Positions 27,146-35,721 of a DNA stretch of 64,000 nt are shown here, piece after piece. Source of the stretch: Polaribacter sp. HaHaR_3_91 (lineage in GTDB: Bacteria; Bacteroidota; Bacteroidia; Flavobacteriales; Flavobacteriaceae); the NCBI RefSeq assembly GCF_019278525.1, contig NZ_CP058986.1, forward strand, positions 3,983,001 through 4,047,000. Reading direction: 5' to 3'. Position 1 is the first letter of the stretch. The number at the start of each line of letters is the position of its first letter. The notes beneath the pieces are model-generated. The model saw nothing but the letters and a program-made list of their open reading frames with translations. It ran no database searches and was not told where the DNA came from. A program made the translations under genes and the position numbers.

Positions 27146-28735
27146 ATGTTACCTGATAAAAACATAATCTCTACCGATTTTTTAATAATCGGTTCTGGAG
27201 TTTCTGGATTAACTTTTGCTTTAAAAGTTGCTCTAGAACACAAAGACGCTAAAGTTGTTATTGTTACTAAAGACAAACAAAGCGAATCTAACACAAAATA
27301 CGCCCAAGGTGGTATTGCTACCGTTTATAATAAAACTGTTGATACCTTTAAGCAACATATAGAAGACACTTTAATTGCAGGTGATGGTTTATGTGACGAA
27401 GAGGTTGTTAAAATGGTTGTTAGAGATGCTCCAGAAAGATTACAAGAATTAATAGATTGGGGAACAAAGTTTGATAAAAACGAAAAAGGAAATTATGATT
27501 TAGGTAGAGAAGGCGGACATTCTCAAAACAGAATTTTACATCATACAGATATTACAGGTGCAGAAATTGAACGTGCTTTATTAGCACAAGTAAATGCACA
27601 ACCAAATATAGAATTTCTTACCTATCATTACGCGATAGATTTAATTACAGAACATCAAACTAAAAAGACTAAAACAAAGCGAAATGGCAAAATTTCTTGT
27701 TATGGTGCTTATGTTTTAGATATTAAAGAAGATAAAGTAAAAACCTTTGTAAGCAAGTTTACACTTTTAGCTTCTGGAGGAAATGGGCAAGTTTATGAAA
27801 CTACTACAAACCCTACTGTAGCAACTGGAGACGGAATAGGAATTGCATACCGGGCAAAAGCAGAAATTTCTGAGATGGAATTTATACAGTTTCATCCAAC
27901 AGCGTTGTACAACCCAGGCGAATATCCTGCCTTTTTAATATCCGAAGCTGTGCGAGGATTTGGTGCAAAACTAAGAAATTACAATGGTGATTTTTTTATG
28001 CATAAATATGATGAAAGAGAAGAATTAGCCTCTAGAGATATTGTTGCAAGAGCCATTGATAATGAATTAAAAAAGAGTGGAAAGCCTCATGTATATTTAG
28101 ATTGCACTAATTTAGACATGGTAAAATTTAAAGAGCATTTTCCTAATATTACAGAAAAATGTGCATCTTTAAATATTGATGTAACCAAAGACTATATTCC
28201 TGTAGTGCCAGCGTCTCATTACATTTGTGGTGGTGTAAATGTGAATAAAAAAGCAAAAACATCTATCAAAAAATTATATGCTTGTGGAGAAGTTACAAGA
28301 ACTGGTTTACATGGTGGAAATAGATTGGCTTCTAACTCTTTATTAGAAGGCTTGGTATATGCTCATAATGCCTTTCTAAGTGTTTCTAAAAAATACAATA
28401 AGGCCAAAACACCAAAAGATATACCTGTTTGGAATGATAATGGTGTTATTAAAAACATGGAAAAAGTATTAATTACACATGATAGAAATGAAGTAAAAAC
28501 TATTATGACCAATTATGTAGGTATCGTACGTTCTAACGAGCGTTTGCTTCGGGCAGAAAAGCGTTTAAAAGTACTTTATGAAGATAACAAACGCCTTTAT
28601 GACCATTCTGAACTTTCTATAGATTTATGCGAGCTAAGAAACTTAATTACAACAGCATATTTAATTACCCAATTTTCTAAAAAGAGAACCGAAAATTGTG
28701 GTGGTTTTTATAGTTTAGATTGTATTTCTAAATAA
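27146..28735 (+). CDS. nadB: L-aspartate oxidase
   Basis: A 529-residue FAD flavoprotein oxidising L-aspartate to iminoaspartate for NadA. It opens with the dinucleotide motif IIGSGVSGLTFALKVA, then SNTKYAQGGIATV, the substrate loop EFIQFHPTALYNPG and the FAD motif GLHGGNRLASNSLLEGLVYA near residue 390. A helical succinate-dehydrogenase-like C-terminal domain follows. Fumarate or oxygen can accept electrons in this family. It is the second gene of nadA-nadB. Confidence 0.95.
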   Translation: MLPDKNIISTDFLIIGSGVSGLTFALKVALEHKDAKVVIVTKDKQSESNTKYAQGGIATVYNKTVDTFKQHIEDTLIAGDGLCDEEVVKMVVRDAPERLQELIDWGTKFDKNEKGNYDLGREGGHSQNRILHHTDITGAEIERALLAQVNAQPNIEFLTYHYAIDLITEHQTKKTKTKRNGKISCYGAYVLDIKEDKVKTFVSKFTLLASGGNGQVYETTTNPTVATGDGIGIAYRAKAEISEMEFIQFHPTALYNPGEYPAFLISEAVRGFGAKLRNYNGDFFMHKYDEREELASRDIVARAIDNELKKSGKPHVYLDCTNLDMVKFKEHFPNITEKCASLNIDVTKDYIPVVPASHYICGGVNVNKKAKTSIKKLYACGEVTRTGLHGGNRLASNSLLEGLVYAHNAFLSVSKKYNKAKTPKDIPVWNDNGVIKNMEKVLITHDRNEVKTIMTNYVGIVRSNERLLRAEKRLKVLYEDNKRLYDHSELSIDLCELRNLITTAYLITQFSKKRTENCGGFYSLDCISK

Positions 28736-28882
28736 AAGAAGCTGTCTAAAAAAGGTTTAAAAAACTTAACTTTTTCAAAACATCAACTTAATCTAGTTCT
28801 ACCTTCATAAGAACCTGAAATAAATTTAGATTGACAAAAATGTCCTTTTTATACAACTATTTCTAATCAACTTAATATTAAA

Positions 28883-29182
28883 TTACTTACCACTGTTATT
28901 TATAATAGTAATTAACTGGTTTTTAGGCACTGCTCCAGATTGCCTCCAAACTTGTTTGCCAGATTTGTATAAAATTAAAGTTGGTACACCTCTAACCTCA
29001 TATTTTGCAGCTAACGATTGGTTTTTATCAACATCTATTTTAACAATAGAAACTGCATCACCTAATGCGTCTTTTACTTCTTTTAAAATTGGACTCATGG
29101 TTTTACAAGGTCCACACCATTCTGCGAAAAAATCTACTAAAACAGGTTTATCTTGATTTATAATTTCTGAAAAATTGCTCAT
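28883..29182 (-). CDS. trxA: Thioredoxin
   Basis: A 99-residue thioredoxin with active site WCGPC (Cys23 and Cys26), the [13 protein letters not shown] signature and cis-proline in [14 protein letters not shown]. It reduces protein disulfides in the cytosol. It follows the di-heme lipoprotein gene by 19 bases on the same strand and would be transcribed from the same regulated promoter. Flavobacteria usually have more than one thioredoxin; this may be a specialised copy. Confidence 0.9.
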   Translation of the reverse strand: MSNFSEIINQDKPVLVDFFAEWCGPCKTMSPILKEVKDALGDAVSIVKIDVDKNQSLAAKYEVRGVPTLILYKSGKQVWRQSGAVPKNQLITIINNSGK

Positions 29183-29201
29183 GCCTAAGAACTTTATATG
29201 A

Positions 29202-30191
29202 TTATTTATTAAAGGTAATACTCCAAATTCCTCTCACTTGATTTTCACTATATCCAATCGCCAAATCCTTTGGATATAACTTGTCTATTTGGGCTAATGT
29301 AGTGCTTTTAATATCCGAAGTTGGTTTACCATGACATTGTAAACACATGCTATTTGTTTTAATTGGGTAATAAAACTTTACATTTTCTGCAGATTCAACA
29401 ACAATGGGTTCTGACTCTTTATTTGCTTTAGCCTCTTCTTTAAAAATATTAATATAACCTTTTTCTAAAGTGTTTGCAACATTTTTAATATTTCTTGGTT
29501 TGTCAGAGACTCTTTTTATGGTTGCTTTATGTACAACAGACATACTATCTGTTAAAGGAAAAGCTTGCACATTACAAAAATTTAATGCTGCCAGAGTTCC
29601 TTTTTTTTGAATTGTCCCCATTAAGTTTTTACCCAAAACACTTTTGGTAGCTAATGCATACTTCAATCCTTTTTCACTGTAAGATAGTTTTTTAAAATTA
29701 GTACCTTGACCTTGCTGTTGTCTTTGCATTCTTTTTCCATTACCGCCTCCGTTTCCATGTTGTTGATTATAATGTTCGTCAAACCCTTCTGGTTTTTCAA
29801 TATCAGACTCAAACATATAACCTGCAATTTCTTTGATCGTTTCTTCAGGAAAAACTTGTTTTGGCATTACTCCAAAACGTTTTACTGCACCGTACATTTT
29901 AGCATTCTCTTCTGTTGGATTTTTAATAAAATCTTGTATTGACTTAATAAATGCTTCTTTAGAGCTATTACTCATTAAGTAACGCTTTTTTATAGTAATC
30001 ATTGGTGGTGCAATTCGGTTATCTTCTGGTGTTATAGCATCATGGCAAACATAACAATTGGTTTCCATTAACTTTTTACCAATATGTTCTTGTGTATCCG
30101 AAACTGACTTTTTAGAATAAGAAGGAGATTTCTTAGCATCTTTACATCCAAACATAAAAGATACTAATATAAATAAAATTAAAAATTTCAT
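29202..30191 (-). CDS. Di-heme c-type cytochrome lipoprotein (cyt c + DUF3365)
   Basis: A 329-residue exported lipoprotein (lipobox FMFGC, Cys16) carrying two c-type haem sites: CYVCH at residues 46-50 in an N-terminal cytochrome c domain (a likely distal Met in GVMPKQ) and CLQCH at 283-287 in a C-terminal DUF3365/Tll0287-like domain. A Gly/Asn/Gln-rich linker lies near 143-165. DUF3365 occurs as a sensor input domain as well as alone. It heads a two-gene unit with trxA and lies just downstream of the Crp/Fnr gene; it could be an electron carrier or a redox/gas sensor. Confidence 0.8.
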   Translation of the reverse strand: MKFLILFILVSFMFGCKDAKKSPSYSKKSVSDTQEHIGKKLMETNCYVCHDAITPEDNRIAPPMITIKKRYLMSNSSKEAFIKSIQDFIKNPTEENAKMYGAVKRFGVMPKQVFPEETIKEIAGYMFESDIEKPEGFDEHYNQQHGNGGGNGKRMQRQQQGQGTNFKKLSYSEKGLKYALATKSVLGKNLMGTIQKKGTLAALNFCNVQAFPLTDSMSVVHKATIKRVSDKPRNIKNVANTLEKGYINIFKEEAKANKESEPIVVESAENVKFYYPIKTNSMCLQCHGKPTSDIKSTTLAQIDKLYPKDLAIGYSENQVRGIWSITFNK

Positions 30192-30203
30192 CTCTTTTTA
30201 TTA

Positions 30204-30211
30204 CAAAAATA
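30204..30211 (-). promoter_or_regulatory. TAnnTTTG -7 box of the di-heme gene
   Basis: The minus-strand box reads TATTTTTG, 12 bases before the ATG at 30191, implying a very short leader. Confidence 0.55.
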
Positions 30212-30233
30212 GGATGTCTTTTATTATTATTCA

Positions 30234-30247
30234 GTAACTAATGTTAC
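30234..30247. promoter_or_regulatory. GTAAC-N4-GTTAC operator, site 3 (di-heme gene)
   Basis: GTAACTAATGTTAC is a perfect inverted repeat, 23 bases from the -7 box, overlapping the stop codon of the Crp/Fnr gene. Spacer bases differ from site 1, so the half-sites are what is conserved. Confidence 0.6.
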
Positions 30248-30876
30248 AGTTCTAAAACTTTAATACTATTTCTAAATAATTGAATTTTACTTTCGTTTTC
30301 TAACTTTTTAAGTAATCTAGAAATAACAACTCTAGAGGTATGTAAATCTTCAGAAATTTGTTTATGGGTAACATTTAAAACATCATTATGGGTAACCATT
30401 GCCTTATCTTTAAGATATTTAAAAAGACGTTCGTCCATTTTTAGAAAAGCAATAGTATCTAAAGCTTCTAAAAGCTCATCCATTCTGTTATGATATGTTT
30501 GTAAAATATAAGATTGCCAAGTTTTATATTTCCCTAACCATTCTGCCATTTTTTCTTTTGGCAACATAATTAATTCAACATTTGTTTCTGCTACCGCTCT
30601 AATCTTACTTTTTGTTTGCCCCATACAGCAAGAAAGTGTCATGGCACAAGTATCTCCTTTTTCTAAATAGTATAAAACAATCTCATCTCCATATTCATCT
30701 TCTCTAAGAATTTTAATGGCTCCAGAAATTAATAAAGGCATCGATTTTATATAATCTCCAACTTCTATAATAGTTGTATCTTCTTTAAAGCTTTTAGAAA
30801 CGCCTAATTTTTCTATTTCTAAAATTAAATCTTCCTCAAAAAGGTAACCAAAATTAATCTCTAACTTACTTGTCAT
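30244..30876 (-). CDS. Crp/Fnr-family transcriptional regulator
   Basis: A 210-residue regulator with a cyclic-nucleotide-binding-type beta-roll (residues about 25-115), dimer helix (about 118-145) and winged helix (about 150-210). It lacks the N-terminal cysteine cluster of Fnr. Cys77, Cys83 and Cys84 lie in the effector pocket region (DTCAMTLSCCMG), where Crp binds cAMP, so it may sense a redox or haem ligand. The recognition helix reads HTSRVVISRLLKKLE: Val replaces the usual Glu of the RE/VE pair while the second Arg is kept. It sits between the di-heme gene and a 45-residue membrane protein gene. Confidence 0.85.
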   Translation of the reverse strand: MTSKLEINFGYLFEEDLILEIEKLGVSKSFKEDTTIIEVGDYIKSMPLLISGAIKILREDEYGDEIVLYYLEKGDTCAMTLSCCMGQTKSKIRAVAETNVELIMLPKEKMAEWLGKYKTWQSYILQTYHNRMDELLEALDTIAFLKMDERLFKYLKDKAMVTHNDVLNVTHKQISEDLHTSRVVISRLLKKLENESKIQLFRNSIKVLEL

Positions 30877-30932
30877 TATACTTTATTTTTCACCTATAAA
30901 AATAGTGAAACCTATTGTAAAAATAAAGTATA
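30877..30932. promoter_or_regulatory. 14-bp inverted repeat bracketing the Crp/Fnr promoter
   Basis: TATACTTTATTTTT (30877-30890) and AAAAATAAAGTATA (30919-30932) are perfect inverted copies with a 28-base spacer that holds the direct repeat ACCTAT and a near-consensus box TATTTTTA. It abuts the start codon. It may be a pair of autoregulatory sites or an mRNA stem hiding the start. Confidence 0.5.
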
Positions 30933-30952
30933 TTCTAGTTTATTGCAACAAC

Positions 30953-30979
30953 AAAAGCCCAAGATAAACTTAGGCTTTT
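30953..30979. terminator. Hairpin terminator after the small membrane protein gene
   Basis: Arms AAAAGCCCAAG (30953-30963) and CTTAGGCTTTT (30969-30979) pair with one mismatch and have A/T-rich ends on both sides. It lies between the small membrane protein gene and the Crp/Fnr gene, both on the minus strand, separating their transcripts. Confidence 0.6.
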
Positions 30980-31003
30980 ATTAATATTAGGGGGGAAATA
31001 AAA

Positions 31004-31141
31004 TTATTTGGCTTTTTTATCTGTGCTCATTAATAAGTAAACGGCTACAACTAGGCCAACAACAACCAATGCAAAAATGCCTATCATAATGGTACCATTT
31101 ACCCAAGAAACTTGTGGTATATTTAAAAAGCTCATATTCAT
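31004..31141 (-). CDS. Single-helix small membrane protein, 43-45 residues
   Basis: An open frame encodes MSFLNIPQVSWVNGTIM then a hydrophobic helix (IGIFALVVVGLVVAVYLLM) and the tail STDKKAK. The start is the ATG at 31135 or an in-frame ATG at 31141. A TATTTTTG box at 31155-31162 on the same strand lies 13 bases upstream, and a terminator follows the stop. The sequence pattern, promoter and terminator together argue for a real gene. It resembles oxidase accessory peptides (CydX/CcoQ-like) in size and topology only; I do not recognise the family. Confidence 0.65.
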   Translation of the reverse strand: MNMSFLNIPQVSWVNGTIMIGIFALVVVGLVVAVYLLMSTDKKAK

Positions 31142-31154
31142 CTAATTTTGAACT

Positions 31155-31162
31155 CAAAAATA
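31155..31162 (-). promoter_or_regulatory. TAnnTTTG -7 box of the small membrane protein gene
   Basis: The minus-strand box reads TATTTTTG. At 31185-31198, again 23 bases away, lies ATGACCAAAATCAG, a degenerate ATGAT-N4-ATCAT-like sequence. The half-site likeness is weak and the spacing is the main argument. Confidence 0.4.
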
Positions 31163-31201
31163 TAACATTAGGTTACTTTAAAATATGACCAAAATCAGTT
31201 T

Positions 31202-32530
31202 TTAAAAATTGACATTTAAAATATCTCCACTTAATTGTAAAAGTTGTAATTCAATTAATTTTGCATCAAATTTAGCATTGTTAAAAGCTGTTTTAGAATT
31301 TAGTAAATTAATTTGTGCTTGCCTAAATTCTATAGATGTTATTTGTCCCAATTTATAACGCTCTGTACTTCTATCAAAATTATTCTGTGTAGTTGATACA
31401 TTTTTTTCTTGTGCTGATAAAATAAATAATTGGTTTTGATAATTCTCCCAAGTATTTTTCAGATTATTATTGATGGTTACTTTTTGTTGTTCTAATAATA
31501 TTTGCTGATTTTCTAATGCTATTTTTGCATTGGCAACATTGGTTTTTGTACTTCCACCGTCAAACAAATTCCAAGACAAACTTAAACCTGCATTTAATCC
31601 GTTAGATGATGTAGATTTTGGCTGAAAGGCATTGGCAAGGTTTTCGTTATCATTCTGGTTCCAACCATAAGATGTATTTAAAGCTAAAGAAGGTAAATAA
31701 TTAGCCTTATTTACTTTAATGTTAAACTCGCTAATAGCAATGTTTTTTTCATTTTGTTTAAGGGTAGAATTATTAGCAATTGTTTTTTGCTGGAGCTCTT
31801 CTAAATTCATCATTTTATTAAAACTAACCTCCGTTTCAACATTATAAGTTACTGCTTTTTCAATTCCTAAAATAATGTTTAAACCACGTTTGGCATTGCT
31901 TAATTGCTGTTTGGCACTTATTAATGTAATGCTATCATTATTTACATCTACCTCTGCATTTAACAACTCTAACTTAGTTGATTGCCCGTATTCGTATTGA
32001 TATTTTGCACGCAGTAAACGTTGTTTAGAAATAGACAATGCCTCGTCTAAATTTGTCTTATTTTCTGATAACCTTGCAATTTGAAAGTATGAGGTAAACA
32101 ATTGTAAATAGGTGTTTTCGATCGTTTCTCTAGCTTGTAATTCGGTTAAATTATAGGTTTCTTTTAATTGCTGATAATTGTATTTTCTTCCCAATCCATC
32201 AAAAAGAATATAATTTAAACCAATACTTGCGTTATAAGACTTAGTTACAGCACCTGTAGTAGATGTTGCTGCGCCCGTTTGTGGTGTGTTGGTTTGATTA
32301 TTATTGCTATAATTTGCTCCCGAAGAAACCGTTGCCGTTGGCAAAAAACCAGTATTATAAATACTTTTATTGTTTTTTGCAACTTCTAAATTATTGTTCG
32401 CAATTTTAATTCCGAAGTTATTTTCTAAGGTAATTTCTAATGCTTCTTTTTTGCTTAAAATCTCTTGCGAGATTCCTTGTAAAGTCGATAAAAACCCGAC
32501 TATTAATATGGTATTTCTAATGATCTTCAT
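31202..32530 (-). CDS. TolC-family outer-membrane channel (efflux operon 2)
   Basis: A 442-residue outer-membrane efflux protein with signal peptide (GFLSTLQGISQ) and the two helical-hairpin repeats of TolC. Its start overlaps the end of the RND gene by 14 bases, so it is the last of adaptor - pump - channel. Gene order differs from efflux operon 1, where the channel gene is first. Substrate unknown. Confidence 0.9.
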   Translation of the reverse strand: MKIIRNTILIVGFLSTLQGISQEILSKKEALEITLENNFGIKIANNNLEVAKNNKSIYNTGFLPTATVSSGANYSNNNQTNTPQTGAATSTTGAVTKSYNASIGLNYILFDGLGRKYNYQQLKETYNLTELQARETIENTYLQLFTSYFQIARLSENKTNLDEALSISKQRLLRAKYQYEYGQSTKLELLNAEVDVNNDSITLISAKQQLSNAKRGLNIILGIEKAVTYNVETEVSFNKMMNLEELQQKTIANNSTLKQNEKNIAISEFNIKVNKANYLPSLALNTSYGWNQNDNENLANAFQPKSTSSNGLNAGLSLSWNLFDGGSTKTNVANAKIALENQQILLEQQKVTINNNLKNTWENYQNQLFILSAQEKNVSTTQNNFDRSTERYKLGQITSIEFRQAQINLLNSKTAFNNAKFDAKLIELQLLQLSGDILNVNF

Positions 32531-35500
32531 GTTCGTCGAATTTAGATTCTATAACAGCTCTTTCTACCTCTTCTTTATTTACTTTATCTCCTGTTTTTAG
32601 CCATTTAAGTCCAACTTTTACAGAATTAGAAACAGACAATAATAATGGTAACATTACCAAGGTTAAAATGGTTGCAATTGCTATTCCGTAAGAAATAGAA
32701 ATTGCCATCGGAATTAAAAATTGTGCCTGTCTACTTTTTTCTAACATTAAAGGGGCTAAACCAGCTACTGTGGTTAAAGAAGTTAAGAAAATGGCTCTAA
32801 AACGAGATTGACCAGCCAAAACTAAAGCGTCATCAAACAACATTCCTTCTTTTAAATAACTATTAAATTTCCCTATTAAAACTAAACCATCATTTACCAT
32901 AATACCTACTAGTGCAATAATACCCAACCAAGATAAAATGTTGATTGGAAAATCGTGAATATAATGCCCTAAAACAACCCCAATCATACTAAAAGGAATC
33001 ATTATAAGTAATAATAGTGGCTGACTGTAAGAACGAAATGTAAACGCTATTACAATATAAATTAAGCCTAAAATAATCCACTTTAACCATTCTAAAGAAT
33101 CTATGGTTTTTTGGGCCTCTCTATTCTGACCTTCGTAAAGAGGAGATACAGAATGATATTTAGAAATTATTAACGGCATTACACGTGTTTTAATATCATC
33201 TAAAATTTCAGTTGCACTTTCTTTTGGATCTTTCAAATCTGCAGAAACTTGAATTTCTCTTTTTCCATTTAAATGATTTATAGCAATATCTCCTCTTTTA
33301 ATTTGATAATTTCCAATTTCTGAAAACGAAATTCTTGTTCCGTTTGGAGCTACAATTTGCATATCATCTAAGTTTTTAATAGAAGATCTATCTTTTCTAT
33401 TATAACGCACCCAGACTTTAATTTCGTCTTGTCCTCTTTGAAAACGCTGTGCTTGAAATCCAAAGAAACCATTACGAATTTGCGCCATTACAGATTGTAA
33501 ATTTAAGCCTAAAACATATGCATTGTCTTTTAAAGTAATGCTTACCTCTTTAATTCCAGCAGGATCATTATCTGAAATATCTTTTAATAAAGGATTATTT
33601 TCTAACTCTAGTTTTAATTCTGCTTTTGCGGCTTTTAACTCTTCAATATTATTTCCTAATAAAGAAACTGCAACTGGACTTCCTCCAAAATTACCACCAG
33701 AACCAAAAATTAAACTTTCTACACCGTACACTTTTCCTACTTTTTCTCTAATAGAATTTGTTATTTCTGGTGATGAAAACTCTCTACTTTCTCCTGCTAA
33801 TAAATTGATATTTAAAGTAGCATTCGCACTACCGGGACCAACTCTTTTTATGATATTTTGTACAACTTGCTCGTTTCCGGATTGTTTTGCTGTATATTCT
33901 TTATTTATCAACCAAACTTTTTCTTCAATTTTAGAAATTATAGAATCCGTAATTTGTTCGTTTGTACCTTGGGGCATTTTTAAGGTTACTTGTATTTTAT
34001 CACTTGCAATAGAAGGAAAAAAAGATGTTCTTACAATTCCGCCACCAATAGATGTTATACTAAAGATTAACAACGCAATAGGTATTGAGAAAGCAAATAT
34101 TTTATTTTTTAAAGAAAACTTTAAAAAAGGTACGTATAGTTTTTCATTTATTTTTGTTAACCCTCCGTCTGCAAACCTGTTTATTTTATTAAAAAACGCA
34201 TCAATTGCATTCTTCTTTTTTACCTCACCATTTTCTAGTCTTTTTCTGTCTAAAGCTTTAGAATGTGCAATATGTGCTGGTAAAATAATTAAGGCTTCAA
34301 TTAAAGAAACTGTTAATGTTAAAAGTACAACAGTAGAAACTTCACTAAAAAAATTACCAATTCTACCATCTACAAAAAACAAGGTTGAAAAAGCAATAAT
34401 AGTGGTTAGTATTGCCGAAACAATTGGCGGAATTACTTCCATTGTACCATCTATGGCTGCTTGAATTTTAGATTTCCCTAAATCATAGTAATGATGATAA
34501 ATATTTTCTCCAATTACAATTCCATCATCCACCAAAATACCAATAACAATAATCATCCCAAACAGCGATAAGATATTTATAGTAACATCAAATTGTGCTG
34601 CTAAAATAAACATCCCGAAAAATGAAATAGGCAAACCAAAGGCCACCCAAATTGCCAAACGCAAATTTAAAAACAATGCTAAAAAGAAGAGCACAAGTAA
34701 AATACCTACCACTCCGTTTTCTATTAAAAGTCTGGTTCTACCTTGTAAAGTTACACTTCTATCATCTGTAATATCTAAATGAATATTTTGGTTTTGCTGA
34801 TTAAATTTGTGAATGTATTCTTTAATTTTATCCGCAGAAGAAAGTAAATCTTCATTGTTTGTATTACTTATAGAAATATCAATTGCTAAATTACCATTGT
34901 AATATAATCTATCTGGAGTTTCTGACCATGTATCTTTAACCTCTGCAATATCTTTTAGGCGAATTATATGTCCGTTTGTTTCCGTTCTAACTATAAGGTT
35001 TTGTAACTCTACACCATAATAAGAACGGTTACTTGCTCTAATTAAATAATCTTCTTGGGCAGTTTTAATATTACCTCCAGTTATTAAAAGATTAGAGTTT
35101 TGAATAGCCGTTGCTACATCTGTAAAGGACAAATTATACGCACGTAAATCATTTTCTTTTACAGCGATTTCAATTTCTTCGTCTGGAAATCCAGAGAGAG
35201 ACACTTGAGAAATTCCTTCAATCCCTCTAATATCATTTTCTATATTTCTAGCATATTGCTTTAAAGAACCTAGCGAAATATCGTCTCCACTAATCGTAAA
35301 ACTGATGGTTGGTCTAATATTTTCTACTTTTGCAATTACGGCAGGTTCCATACCAGAAGGAAAAGACGGAACTCTATCTACTGCATTTTTTACATCTGTT
35401 AAAACAACATCTATATCTTTTCCTTTTTCTACCTCTATATTTACCGTTGCAGAGTTTTCGCTAGAAACAGATGTTACACGTTCTACGCCAACAATTCCTT

Positions 35501-35717
35501 TTAAATTATCTTCAATTTTAAGGACAACACCTTCTTCCATTTCTGCAGGAGAAGCTCCTGGGTATGCTAAAGATATGTTTATTAATTCAGAGTCTGTCAA
35601 CGGAAAGAAAGACGATTTCATTGTAATAGCGCCCACTAAACCAAAAGCTACAAATGCAATAATAAAGACATTAACCGCAACAGGATATTTAATAAAATAT
35701 GTAATTATTTTTTTCAT
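32517..35717 (-). CDS. RND efflux permease (efflux operon 2)
   Basis: A 1066-residue RND pump with the twofold repeat, YPGASPAEMEEGVVLKIED in the first periplasmic loop, the proton-relay pair in VIGILVDDGIVIGENIYHHY and GIMVNDGLVLIGKFN in the second half. It starts 4 bases after the adaptor gene ends and overlaps the channel gene. It belongs to the hydrophobe/amphiphile exporter group rather than the heavy-metal group judging by length and motifs; substrate unknown. It is not close in sequence to the pump at 4527-7721, so the two are not a recent duplication. Confidence 0.9.
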   Translation of the reverse strand: MKKIITYFIKYPVAVNVFIIAFVAFGLVGAITMKSSFFPLTDSELINISLAYPGASPAEMEEGVVLKIEDNLKGIVGVERVTSVSSENSATVNIEVEKGKDIDVVLTDVKNAVDRVPSFPSGMEPAVIAKVENIRPTISFTISGDDISLGSLKQYARNIENDIRGIEGISQVSLSGFPDEEIEIAVKENDLRAYNLSFTDVATAIQNSNLLITGGNIKTAQEDYLIRASNRSYYGVELQNLIVRTETNGHIIRLKDIAEVKDTWSETPDRLYYNGNLAIDISISNTNNEDLLSSADKIKEYIHKFNQQNQNIHLDITDDRSVTLQGRTRLLIENGVVGILLVLFFLALFLNLRLAIWVAFGLPISFFGMFILAAQFDVTINILSLFGMIIVIGILVDDGIVIGENIYHHYYDLGKSKIQAAIDGTMEVIPPIVSAILTTIIAFSTLFFVDGRIGNFFSEVSTVVLLTLTVSLIEALIILPAHIAHSKALDRKRLENGEVKKKNAIDAFFNKINRFADGGLTKINEKLYVPFLKFSLKNKIFAFSIPIALLIFSITSIGGGIVRTSFFPSIASDKIQVTLKMPQGTNEQITDSIISKIEEKVWLINKEYTAKQSGNEQVVQNIIKRVGPGSANATLNINLLAGESREFSSPEITNSIREKVGKVYGVESLIFGSGGNFGGSPVAVSLLGNNIEELKAAKAELKLELENNPLLKDISDNDPAGIKEVSITLKDNAYVLGLNLQSVMAQIRNGFFGFQAQRFQRGQDEIKVWVRYNRKDRSSIKNLDDMQIVAPNGTRISFSEIGNYQIKRGDIAINHLNGKREIQVSADLKDPKESATEILDDIKTRVMPLIISKYHSVSPLYEGQNREAQKTIDSLEWLKWIILGLIYIVIAFTFRSYSQPLLLLIMIPFSMIGVVLGHYIHDFPINILSWLGIIALVGIMVNDGLVLIGKFNSYLKEGMLFDDALVLAGQSRFRAIFLTSLTTVAGLAPLMLEKSRQAQFLIPMAISISYGIAIATILTLVMLPLLLSVSNSVKVGLKWLKTGDKVNKEEVERAVIESKFDEHEDH

Positions 35718-35721
35718 CTAA

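Noticed and set aside
31165..31176. ATAACATTAGGTTAC-like half-sites in front of the small membrane protein
   Set aside because: The halves are separated by five bases instead of four and lie over the promoter spacer, so they do not fit the GTAAC-N4-GTTAC register.
33523..34464. Long plus-strand open frame of 313 codons inside the second RND gene
   Set aside because: It is antisense to a well-conserved pump gene and its Ser/Phe/Pro-rich translation shows no family pattern; it is a shadow of the codon use of the real gene.
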